Below, piece after piece: positions 1 through 6,106 of a stretch of 7,152 nt of DNA (within the stretch, counting starts at the first letter, position 1; each line of letters starts with the position of its first letter). The translations under genes were made by a program, and so were the position numbers. Source of the stretch: CAZAGD01 sp049699975 (lineage in GTDB: Bacteria > Desulfobacterota > SM23-61); the NCBI GenBank assembly GCA_049699975.1, contig JBNAWB010000187.1:1-7152 (forward strand). Direction: 5' to 3'. The notes below the pieces were generated by a model. The model saw only the letters and a program-made list of their open reading frames with translations. It was not told the DNA's origin and made no database searches.

Positions 1-83
1 GACTCGTACCGAGGTGAGGGGTTAAGAACGGCAGATGTCATTTATTTAATGCTCTCATTAATAACTCCCTAACTTATGAGTAA

Positions 84-141
84 TTATGAGGAGCGTAGCG
101 ACGAAAGTCGAGGCACCTATGTCCTTCAGGTTCGCAATGAC
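84..141. repeat. Degenerate dispersed palindromic-type repeat
   Basis: The segment contains GAGGAGCGTAGCGACGAA near its left end (88-105) and TTCGCAATGAC at its right end (131-141). In many bacterial genomes a non-coding dispersed element has the form 'attGCGAGGAGCG(a/t)AGCGACGAAG ... CGCAATGAC', with its ends inverted relative to each other. The left end here (ATTATGAG instead of the expected ATTGCGAG) and the middle have decayed, so this looks like an old copy. Translated, it gives the typical spurious peptide EERSDESRG. The identification rests on memory of the element. Only one copy lies in the window, so repetition cannot be shown here. Confidence 0.5.
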
Positions 142-237
142 CAACTGCCTAAGAAAATAATTAAAGCCTTTATTTCTTTCATTAATAAAAAGTATGGCAA
201 GAACAAGCGGCAAAGTGGCTGGTATTTGAATAAGAAC

Positions 238-254
238 AATTCTTTGAAAGAATT
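238..254. promoter_or_regulatory. 17-bp perfect palindrome, possible operator
   Basis: AATTCTTT, a single central G, then AAAGAATT form a perfect inverted repeat with 8-bp arms. It lies about 95 bp before the chosen start of the ATPase gene. Its size and symmetry suit a binding site for a dimeric regulator, but in AT-rich DNA it could arise by chance, and no promoter is clear enough beside it to fix its role. Confidence 0.25.
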
Positions 255-337
255 CAACGGGCACTAAAAGTATTCAATCTTCGAGGAAATTAAGCGGTGA
301 AGCTTTGATAGGTAAATGTCATTTGGTGTCACTCACC

Positions 338-344
338 AAAGGAG
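338..344 (+). promoter_or_regulatory. Ribosome-binding site that sets the ATPase start
   Basis: AAAGGAG is followed by four bases (TAAT) and then ATG at 349. The in-frame upstream ATG at 316 has no purine-rich site before it. The site therefore argues for translation from 349, which removes 11 residues from the longest open frame. Confidence 0.75.
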
Positions 345-348
345 TAAT

Positions 349-1863
349 ATGAAGAATATTTCAGTTAACCATACCTTATTCGGTATGCGCTTGCCTTTAG
401 AATTAGAAGATTTCTTAAGAAATACAAATCCCTGGTGGATGGATAAACCAATGAGACCACTCCCGCCCATTCGGCGATGGCTATTTGATACGGCATTGCA
501 ACGGCTTAAGTCCGGACTTGCTCCTATCACTGTTCTGCGCGGTCCCCGCCAAGTAGGGAAAACCACACTTCAAGAACACATCATTGACCATTTACTCCAC
601 CATGAGAAGGTTAACCCGCAGCGAATATTTCGCGTCCAATTTGATGAGATACCATCGCTTAAGGGACTGCGAGATCCTATTTTGAGCTTATCTTCGTGGT
701 TCGAGAATAAAATACTTAAAGGTTCTTTTAATGAATGGGCCCATAAAAATGAACCAGTCTATGTTTTTTTTGATGAAGTTCAAAACCTGAAAGATTGGGC
801 ACCGCAGATTAAATCTCTAGTAGACCACCATGCCGTGCGCCTTCTATTAACAGGAAGCTCTGCTTTGCGGATTGAACATGGACGGGACAGTTTGGCAGGA
901 AGAATTTCCACCCTGGAATTGGGAACATTATTACTCCGGGAAATAGCCTCCATTCGTGGTTGGGGCGAAATTCCGCCTTTATTGCCCTCAAATGGGATAC
1001 AGGCACTTAAAGAACAGGATTTTTGGCAAAACCTACGCCGCCAAGGAGAAAGTTATCAAGAAATAAGAAATAAAGCTTTTAAAGCTTTCGCCGAGCGGGG
1101 TGGCTACCCTATTGCGCAAGTGCGCGTGGACCGTCCCTGGGAAGAAGTAGCGGATCAGCTCAATGAAACGGTTATCCGCCGCGTAATTCAGCACGACCTC
1201 CGCTTAGGAGAGCGCGGAAAGAAACGGGATGAAAACCTTTTAGAAGAAGTATTCCGCCTCTCTTGCCGCTATGCCGGCCAGGCTCCTGGTCAATCAATTT
1301 TTGTCCATGAACTTCGCACAGCATTTCAGGCTAATATTGGATGGTCAAAAGTTTTAAGCTACTTAAGATTTTTAAGCGAAACTTTGTTGGTTCGTCTCAT
1401 AGATCCTTTAGAGATTAGGCTCAAGAAGAAGAAAGGGTATCCTAAGATTTGTCTCTGTGACCATTCTCTGCGGGCAAGTTGGCTGCAAGAGATCATTCCT
1501 TTTACTCCCGAGGGTTTGAGAGACTCTCCTCATCTTAGCGATTTGGCCGGCCATTTAGCAGAGAGTATTGCTGGCTATTTCCTTGGAGGAATTCCAGGGT
1601 TAGACATTTCCTGGTTTCCCGAACGAGAAGTAGAACCAGAGGTAGATTTTGTTATTACCATTGGGGAGTACAGACTTCCTATAGAAGTAAAGTACCGGCA
1701 GAAAATTGATGGGCAGCGAGATACATTGGGACTCCGCGCATTTATCGAAAAAACAGTCTATAACGCACCATTCGGTATATTAATTACGCTCTCTGATGAA
1801 GCAAAGGTTAATGATCCAAGGATTGTAGTTCTCCCTCTTTCTACTCTCTTACTAATGAGGTAA
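349..1863 (+). CDS. AAA+ ATPase with DUF4143 C-terminal domain
   Basis: Predicted 504-residue protein of the ATP-binding AAA_14 + DUF4143 family, common in bacteria and archaea and without a settled function. Walker A is GPRQVGKTT (residues 65-73), Walker B is VYVFFDEVQ (137-145, D142/E143), a sensor-1-like strand is LLLTGSSA (165-172), and GRISTLELG (184-192) follows, as is usual in this family. The C-terminal half keeps the PD-(D/E)XK-type pattern normal for DUF4143: E405, D433 and E446-x-K448. No signal peptide or membrane segment is seen, so it should be cytoplasmic. The longest frame begins at 316, but AAAGGAG lies just before 349, so I use 349. No frameshift or truncation is visible. 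No toxin, antitoxin or transposase gene adjoins it; it stands alone beside a decayed repeat, as these often mobile or accessory genes do. Family assignment is secure; the cellular role is unknown. Confidence 0.9.
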   Translation: MKNISVNHTLFGMRLPLELEDFLRNTNPWWMDKPMRPLPPIRRWLFDTALQRLKSGLAPITVLRGPRQVGKTTLQEHIIDHLLHHEKVNPQRIFRVQFDEIPSLKGLRDPILSLSSWFENKILKGSFNEWAHKNEPVYVFFDEVQNLKDWAPQIKSLVDHHAVRLLLTGSSALRIEHGRDSLAGRISTLELGTLLLREIASIRGWGEIPPLLPSNGIQALKEQDFWQNLRRQGESYQEIRNKAFKAFAERGGYPIAQVRVDRPWEEVADQLNETVIRRVIQHDLRLGERGKKRDENLLEEVFRLSCRYAGQAPGQSIFVHELRTAFQANIGWSKVLSYLRFLSETLLVRLIDPLEIRLKKKKGYPKICLCDHSLRASWLQEIIPFTPEGLRDSPHLSDLAGHLAESIAGYFLGGIPGLDISWFPEREVEPEVDFVITIGEYRLPIEVKYRQKIDGQRDTLGLRAFIEKTVYNAPFGILITLSDEAKVNDPRIVVLPLSTLLLMR

Positions 1864-2045
1864 ATATGCCAAAGGACGAATTTCATGACTCTCCCAGTTG
1901 ATAACCTGATCATCAATTCTCTTTTCTTACGCCCAAAGTGCGTCTGCAACAAAAATATTAAACTTGGGGGATAATCAAAGTAATTTTCCTTTATTAATTT
2001 AAAAGGGCATGGTTAAAATCCTTAAAAAATCGGATAATTTTTAAA
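1864..2045. other. AT-rich spacer between the two plus-strand genes
   Basis: This 182-bp spacer has no gene. A weak inverted repeat (TTGAT 1898-1902 / ATCAA 1912-1916) precedes a pyrimidine-rich stretch, but the stem is too short and AT-rich to call a terminator. No clear -35/-10 pair is seen for the downstream gene. A 12-codon frame at 2009-2044 (ATG GTT AAA ...) ends one base before the next ATG; its AAAGGG (2002-2007) is only one base from that ATG, so it is not supported as a leader peptide. Confidence 0.5.
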
Positions 2046-2825
2046 ATGGGACGTCCTCTCTGGCAGATTCAAATAATTACGGCCTTTTGGCCTTTAAGAA
2101 ATTTTTTAGCTAAGATGGTCAATTGGCCGCTCTTAGGAAGTTGGTTAAAAGCCGCTTTCCGGGGCGATCAGGCGAGTTTCATTCCCGTAAAAGTGGACTT
2201 AGAAAATCCGCCAAGCGTACCCCTTCCGGCGGCCGTGGTGGAGAAAATTATCTTAAACTCCCCTTACCACTTCATTTTAGACCGCTGCCTTTGTCGCTCT
2301 CTCTCCCTCTGCCAAAATTTTCCCGCAGATATTGGTTGCCTTTTTTTGGGCCAGGGAGCAAAAGAGATAGCTCCTTCCCTGGGGCATGAAGTTTCAGCTG
2401 CGGAAGCCTTAGCTCATCACCGCCGAGCTGTGGCTGTGGGTCTAATTCCTATGGTAGGCAGGTTAAAGTGGGATGCCCTGTGGCTGGGAGTGCAGAAGGG
2501 GGATAAACTTCTGACCATTTGTCATTGCTGCCATTGTTGCTGTTATTTTAGTTTGTATCGGCATTTACCCCAGGAGGCTAAAAGCGGCCTGCAGAAACTC
2601 CCGGGATTAGAGGTGCGCGTGCATGCCCGCTGCAACGGCTGTGGAATCTGCGCCCAAAAATGTTTTATGGGCGCCATAACCATAACGAATGGAAAGGCAA
2701 TTATCGGAGCAGAATGCCGGGGTTGCGGCCGGTGCGCCATTTTCTGCCCCCTAAAAGCTATCGAAATTATCCTTCCCCCCTTAGAAACAATAGAAAAATT
2801 TTTACTCCCTCTTTCCACTTCGTAG
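2046..2825 (+). CDS. Cysteine-rich 4Fe-4S dicluster ferredoxin-domain protein
   Basis: Predicted 259-residue protein. The C-terminal third is a bacterial-type two-[4Fe-4S] ferredoxin fold. The first motif is C196-x2-C199-x2-C202-x3-C206 and the second is C224-x2-C227-x2-C230-x3-C234-P; each set of three plus the distant fourth cysteine would hold one cluster. Upstream lie ten more cysteines in two groups: C81-x-C83, C89 and C98, and the dense CHCCHCCC run (C159, C161, C162, C164, C165, C166). The second ferredoxin half has the usual proline after its last cysteine, while the first has Phe. The N-terminal 40 residues are rich in Trp and Leu and look amphipathic rather than a signal peptide. 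An electron-transfer or redox role in the cytoplasm is inferred; partners are unknown. No Shine-Dalgarno site precedes 2046, so the start is uncertain; an in-frame ATG at 2115 (M24) lacks one too. I recall similar anaerobe proteins but cannot name the family. Confidence 0.85.
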   Translation: MGRPLWQIQIITAFWPLRNFLAKMVNWPLLGSWLKAAFRGDQASFIPVKVDLENPPSVPLPAAVVEKIILNSPYHFILDRCLCRSLSLCQNFPADIGCLFLGQGAKEIAPSLGHEVSAAEALAHHRRAVAVGLIPMVGRLKWDALWLGVQKGDKLLTICHCCHCCCYFSLYRHLPQEAKSGLQKLPGLEVRVHARCNGCGICAQKCFMGAITITNGKAIIGAECRGCGRCAIFCPLKAIEIILPPLETIEKFLLPLSTS

Positions 2826-2832
2826 GTGGAAA
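2812..2832. terminator. Hairpin at the convergent gene ends, possible weak bidirectional terminator
   Basis: TTTCCAC (2812-2818), a 7-base loop and GTGGAAA (2826-2832) form a perfect 7-bp stem. It covers the stop codon of the ferredoxin-like gene and lies just beyond the stop of the oppositely oriented aminopeptidase gene. On the plus strand the stem is followed by CTTTGG, not a clean T run. On the minus strand the next T run (TTTTT within AAAAATTTTT) is about 13 bases away. Position favours a shared transcription end, but strength is doubtful. Confidence 0.35.
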
Positions 2833-2838
2833 CTTTGG

Positions 2839-4272
2839 TTAAGGGCTGCTCAAGAAGGCTTTATAAGCTTTGTAGGCTTGGTATATATCCGCTTTGGAAG
2901 TAACTTCGAAAGGAGAATGCATGGAAAGGACGGGGACGCCACAGTCAATGATATCCATCCCATAAACGGCTAAATATTTAGCTACTGTGCCTCCTCCCCC
3001 TTCATCTACTTTGCCAATTTCCGTCATTTGCCAGGCCACATTATGGGCGTTAAAAATACGCCTTATCTCACCCACATATTCGGCGCGGGCGTCAGAAGCT
3101 CCTGATTTTCCCCGGTGACCCGTGAATTTTTCCAGACAAACTCCATAACCAATTTTGCCGGCATTTTGCTTTTCATGCACTTCGGGATAGTTAGGATCCA
3201 GGGCTGATTCCACATCCGCCGAAATGGCCTGGGAGCGGGCTAAAATAGTCTTCACTAAATTATCTGTGGGAAGTTCTCCGCCATGCTCGATGAGTAGCCT
3301 CACCACTTCTTCGATAAAAAGGGACCGTGCTCCCGTGTTTCCTTCACTCCCAATTTCTTCTTTATCAACAAAAAGGGCAAGAGCAAGGCGGGGAGGATGG
3401 TTGAGGTCTAAAATAGCCCGTAGAGAAGTATAAGCACTGGCTCGATCATCCTGCCCATAAGCGCCTATAAGACTACTGTCAAATCCCACATCCCTCGCTG
3501 GCGCAGCCGGTACAAGTTCAAGTTCGGCGCTGGTGAAGTCCTCTTCTACCAATCCATATTTCTCATGTAAAAGCTCCATTACCCTAAGTTTAACTCTTTC
3601 TTTGGCTTCTTCATCTGGGAAAGGAAGACTACCGGCTAAAGCGGTCAATTTTTCTCCTTCGATAGCCTCCGCCATCTTTTTTTGGTCCTGCACTTTACCC
3701 GAGAGATGAGGCAAAAGATCATTAATAACAAATACCGGCTCGTTTGCTTCTTCCCCTATCCTGATATTTATCTTCGTTCCGTCACCTTTGACAATTACTC
3801 CATGAAGAGCGAGAGGCATGGTCACCCATTGGTATTTTTTTATGCCCCCGTAATAATGGGTGCGCAGCATGGCCAATTCTGTGTCCTCATACAAGGGATT
3901 TTGCTTCAAGTCTATGCGCGGCGAATCTATATGCGAAACAATTATGCGCCCACCTTCCTTTAAGGGAGCCTGGCCGATTACAGCCAAGGCTATGGTTTTT
4001 TCTTTATTAATAAAAAAAAGCTTGCTGCCCTTGACCTTTCCATAGCCATCGAGGAAGCCTGCTTCTTGGGCAGTCTTTTTAATCTCTTCTACAGCTTCTC
4101 TCTCTGTCTTCGCTCGGTCCAAGAATTTTTTATAACCGGCAGCGAATTTGATGGCTTCTTGCCGTTCTTCTTCACTCATGCGATCCCAAGCTAATTTTCC
4201 TTGGAACTTTAATCTCTTCTCTAACTCTTTTAGATCTTTTTTTTCAATATTGTTTTTTCCTTGCCCCCCCAC
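2839..4272 (-). CDS. M18 family zinc aminopeptidase (aminopeptidase I type)
   Basis: Predicted 477-residue metallopeptidase that removes N-terminal residues from peptides using two metal ions. M18 metal-site motifs occur in order: SHIDSPRID (H114), GQDDRASA (D275, bridging), DKEEIGSEG (catalytic E305, ligand E306), SADVESALDP (D353) and SMHSPFE (H452). Length and motif order match the bacterial aminopeptidase 1 group, and all ligands are present, so it should be active. No signal peptide is seen; it is cytoplasmic, probably multimeric like its relatives. The longest frame starts at ATG 4317, but that start lacks a suitable ribosome-binding site. The GTG at 4272 follows a perfect AAAGGAGG at six bases, and that site would itself be translated as Lys/Arg residues in the longer version, so I choose GTG. 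It is last in the minus-strand series, 89 bp after the mini-protein gene. Its natural substrate cannot be read from sequence. Confidence 0.95.
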   Translation of the reverse strand: MGGQGKNNIEKKDLKELEKRLKFQGKLAWDRMSEEERQEAIKFAAGYKKFLDRAKTEREAVEEIKKTAQEAGFLDGYGKVKGSKLFFINKEKTIALAVIGQAPLKEGGRIIVSHIDSPRIDLKQNPLYEDTELAMLRTHYYGGIKKYQWVTMPLALHGVIVKGDGTKINIRIGEEANEPVFVINDLLPHLSGKVQDQKKMAEAIEGEKLTALAGSLPFPDEEAKERVKLRVMELLHEKYGLVEEDFTSAELELVPAAPARDVGFDSSLIGAYGQDDRASAYTSLRAILDLNHPPRLALALFVDKEEIGSEGNTGARSLFIEEVVRLLIEHGGELPTDNLVKTILARSQAISADVESALDPNYPEVHEKQNAGKIGYGVCLEKFTGHRGKSGASDARAEYVGEIRRIFNAHNVAWQMTEIGKVDEGGGGTVAKYLAVYGMDIIDCGVPVLSMHSPFEVTSKADIYQAYKAYKAFLSSP

Positions 4273-4278
4273 TTTCTT

Positions 4279-4286
4279 CCTCCTTT
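4279..4286 (-). promoter_or_regulatory. Ribosome-binding site that sets the aminopeptidase start
   Basis: On the minus strand AAAGGAGG lies exactly six bases before GTG at 4272-4270. The site is a near-perfect anti-16S match at good spacing. The upstream ATG at 4317 has only a distant GGAG, which suits another ATG at 4329 that is followed within two codons by a stop. Confidence 0.8.
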
Positions 4287-4361
4287 TAATTAACTTTTCA
4301 ATTATCCTTGGCAGCATTACCTAAATCATTACTCTCCACCGCAGCTCAAAGAATTTCCTAT

Positions 4362-4574
4362 TCAACGATTAATACGCGCATAGCCATTTTCCAAATTTAC
4401 TGTCGCTTCGAAAAGGGGCACTAAATCAAAGCAGGATTGACAAATGGGGAAATTTATAGTTTTCCGGTTTACTTTTAATTGTAGATTTACACCCTGTTTA
4501 TTAAAAACTTTTCCGCAATAAGCGCAATTGGGATTGTTTTGCAGTGGTTCCCGACTCAATTTCAATTCCATCAT
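4362..4574 (-). CDS. Small CxxC...CxxC putative zinc-binding protein, function unknown
   Basis: Predicted 70-residue protein with CAYC (C17, C20) and CQSC (C45, C48), that is CX2C-X24-CX2C, a spacing typical of a zinc ribbon or treble-clef knuckle. Between the pairs is a short basic, beta-prone stretch (LQLKVNRKTINF), and the rest carries no recognisable domain. It resembles small zinc-finger proteins annotated as hypothetical; I do not recognise a named family. Three ATGs sit close together (4580, 4574, 4571). The AGGGAGGAG purine tract touches the first, leaving only two bases after GGAGG, while ATG 4574 has eight, so I prefer 4574. It lies between the radical SAM gene (105 bp upstream) and the aminopeptidase gene (89 bp downstream), all in one direction. 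A role as partner or substrate of the radical SAM enzyme is possible but rests only on adjacency. A strong ribosome-binding site and intact cysteines support a real gene. Confidence 0.75.
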   Translation of the reverse strand: MMELKLSREPLQNNPNCAYCGKVFNKQGVNLQLKVNRKTINFPICQSCFDLVPLFEATVNLENGYARINR

Positions 4575-4644
4575 GAACATCTCCTCCCTTTATCAATAAT
4601 CTATGGCAACAAATATTGAAATTATCTGTTCCTCCCTTATTTCT

Positions 4645-4671
4645 TCAGGCCTTAAAATTCTATTGGCCTAA
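4645..4671 (-). other. Hairpin just after the radical SAM stop codon
   Basis: On the minus strand TTAGGCC (4671-4665) can pair with GGCCTGA (4651-4645), seven pairs including one G-U, around a 13-base loop, starting nine bases after the radical SAM stop codon. No T run follows, so it is not a standard intrinsic terminator. It may be a 3'-end stabilising or processing structure, or chance. Confidence 0.25.
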
Positions 4672-4679
4672 TGTTAAAA

Positions 4680-6017
4680 TCAAGAAACTGCTGCTTCCCG
4701 TTCATTCTCCCAGAGCTTGTCGGCCATCCTGCCGTAGTCGCGAGCATACTGCTCAAGTTCGGTATATAGCTCGGAGATGAGAGAATCGGCGCCAATGTGC
4801 GTTGGATAAGCTTGGCATTCCCCGACCACTTGCCTTAAAATATGAGGATGGTCAATAATCATGCAAGGACGGTAGTAGTTAGGGGAATAAGGTTGCCGCC
4901 GGCGAATGGCCTGAAAAAACTCGGAATTGAGAATGTCGGCCAAAGGTTTATTTTTAATATTATCCACCGCAAAATGCACAAATACGCATGGCTCTACATC
5001 GCCGCGGCTATTGATATGCAGATAGCGATCGCCAGCAATACAACCACCCACTAATGGTCCATCATTCCAAAAATCAGCCAAGATAATGGGCACCCGGTGC
5101 CGCAAGTCGGCTAACTTCTTCAAGCGCTCAATTCTTTGTTGCGGCGTGGGCATGAGATCCAAGGTCGGTTTTTTACCGATGGGAATATAATTGAAATACC
5201 AGCCGATAAAGCACCCTTGCGCTGCCCAAAAATTAATAAATTCTTCGCTCACGATCTGTTCATTATTTTCCCGCGTGACCGTGGCAGAAAAGCCGAAAAG
5301 GACGCCTTCCCGACGAAGGTTCTCCATAGCCGCCAAAATTTTCTGGAAAGCTCCTGGCCCCCGGCGAGCATCAGTTTCCTTTTCCCATCCTTCCACACTT
5401 ATAGCTGGTAAAACATTTCCGATCTGCGCCAATTTTTTAGCCAATTGTTGATCGATTAACGTTCCATTAGTATATACCTGGAAGTACATATCGTCGAACT
5501 TTGAGAAAATATCCACCAAATCTTGGCGGATAAAGGGCTCACCGCCGGAAATGGTGATAAAATAAATACCCATTTCCTTAGCTTGGTGCAGCAGATCTTC
5601 GATGCGCCAGGTTTCCAGCTCTTCTCTCTTACTGTATTCCCCCGCATAACAGCCGTAGCAATTTAAATTACAGCGCATGGTGGGGCTGATTACTATAAAA
5701 AAGGGAGGGTAAAAACCATAGCGCGCATGAAATTCTTCTCGTTTAGGCTGGGCGGCTAAGAATTCATTCACTATCAAGTTTTCAGCAAACTTCTCCACAC
5801 ACTTTTTGGAAGATCTACCTAAAGCTCGGCGGCCATGAATAATAAGACTCTTCAAAAACTCTCTTCCCTCAGGATAATAGGAAACCGCATCCAATCCATT
5901 CCGCACCAAAGGAAACTTCAATAACCTCTCTTCGCTGATAAGGGGGAGAAGCTTGATAATACCCCGAGCAGCCTTTACGGTCGCCAAATGCCGAATCTTT
6001 TCTTGCACGCTGCTCAT
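4680..6017 (-). CDS. Radical SAM protein with SPASM/twitch-like C-terminal region
   Basis: Predicted 445-residue enzyme. The radical SAM [4Fe-4S] cluster motif is C116-NLN-C120-YG-C123, followed by the SAM-binding GGEP motif (158-161) and further TIM-barrel strands such as VYTNGTLI (181-188) and PAISVEG (204-210). A second cysteine set, C326, C344 (EPC), C385 (RPC) and C401 (GEC), lies where SPASM or twitch domains bind auxiliary clusters. About 100 mainly helical residues precede the core. The fold generates a 5'-deoxyadenosyl radical; enzymes with this architecture often modify peptides or cofactors (the PqqE / MoaA / anaerobic sulfatase-maturase group), but the substrate is unknown. No leader peptide of a known RiPP class was recognised. 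The longest frame begins with TTG at 6023, only two bases from the AAAGGAGG site; ATG 6017 is eight bases away and is used. A promoter-like pair lies upstream. Class is secure; exact role is not. Confidence 0.92.
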   Translation of the reverse strand: MSSVQEKIRHLATVKAARGIIKLLPLISEERLLKFPLVRNGLDAVSYYPEGREFLKSLIIHGRRALGRSSKKCVEKFAENLIVNEFLAAQPKREEFHARYGFYPPFFIVISPTMRCNLNCYGCYAGEYSKREELETWRIEDLLHQAKEMGIYFITISGGEPFIRQDLVDIFSKFDDMYFQVYTNGTLIDQQLAKKLAQIGNVLPAISVEGWEKETDARRGPGAFQKILAAMENLRREGVLFGFSATVTRENNEQIVSEEFINFWAAQGCFIGWYFNYIPIGKKPTLDLMPTPQQRIERLKKLADLRHRVPIILADFWNDGPLVGGCIAGDRYLHINSRGDVEPCVFVHFAVDNIKNKPLADILNSEFFQAIRRRQPYSPNYYRPCMIIDHPHILRQVVGECQAYPTHIGADSLISELYTELEQYARDYGRMADKLWENEREAAVS

Positions 6018-6023
6018 GACCAA

Positions 6024-6033
6024 AGCCTCCTTT
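6024..6033 (-). promoter_or_regulatory. Ribosome-binding site that sets the radical SAM start
   Basis: The minus strand reads GAAAGGAGG followed by CTTTGGTC and ATG at 6017, which is eight bases. The alternative TTG at 6023 has only two bases of spacing, so ATG 6017 is favoured. Confidence 0.7.
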
Positions 6034-6076
6034 CTTGATCACTACTATCTATGGTTTTTAATAAGGCTCTTTTTTT

Positions 6077-6106
6077 AATATAATTAACAGCTAACCCCCT
6101 CGTCAA
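6077..6106 (-). promoter_or_regulatory. Sigma-70-type promoter for the radical SAM gene
   Basis: The minus strand has TTGACG (6106-6101; five of six to TTGACA), an 18-bp spacer and TATATT (6082-6077; five of six to TATAAT). The -35 box overlaps the stop codon of the upstream acyltransferase gene. Transcription would start near 6070, leaving a leader of about 50 bases. The gene can thus be expressed apart from the acyltransferase gene. Confidence 0.5.

Larger units (their letters stand above)
1..348. other. Gene-poor left flank upstream of the ATPase gene
   Basis: No convincing gene is seen here. A plus-strand open frame at 76-267 (63 codons) has no ribosome-binding site. Its first part is a translation of a degenerate dispersed repeat and the rest is a Lys/Asn-rich translation of AT-rich DNA, so I treat it as non-coding. 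The stretch holds the repeat (84-141), a short direct repeat TTATGAG at 74-80 and 84-90, and a perfect palindrome (238-254). No -35/-10 pair stands out for the ATPase gene. The best, TTGAAA at 244-249 with TAAAAG at 265-270, has a 15-bp spacer and is weak. Confidence 0.6.

Noticed and set aside
58..264. 68-codon minus-strand open frame over the same region, with hydrophobic stretches
   Set aside because: It is the antisense reading of the repeat and AT-rich flank, with no ribosome-binding site.
76..267. 63-codon plus-strand open frame
   Set aside because: No ribosome-binding site; the N-terminus is a repeat translation and the rest is Lys/Asn-rich AT-derived sequence without a recognisable domain.
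1898..1916. Inverted repeat TTGAT/ATCAA followed by pyrimidines, as a terminator of the ATPase gene
   Set aside because: Five-bp AT-rich stem with a 9-base loop and no uninterrupted T run.
2009..2044. 11-residue frame just before the ferredoxin-like gene, possible leader peptide
   Set aside because: The AAAGGG is one base from the ATG, too close to work as a Shine-Dalgarno site, and the frame carries no meaningful residue pattern.
2123..2389. 88-codon plus-strand frame inside the ferredoxin-like gene
   Set aside because: Shifted-frame reading, rich in Pro/Leu/Ser/Arg, without motifs or a ribosome-binding site.
2543..2818. 91-codon minus-strand open frame opposite the ferredoxin-like gene
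   Set aside because: It lies wholly opposite a gene with strong cluster motifs; its residues are the antisense of those codons.
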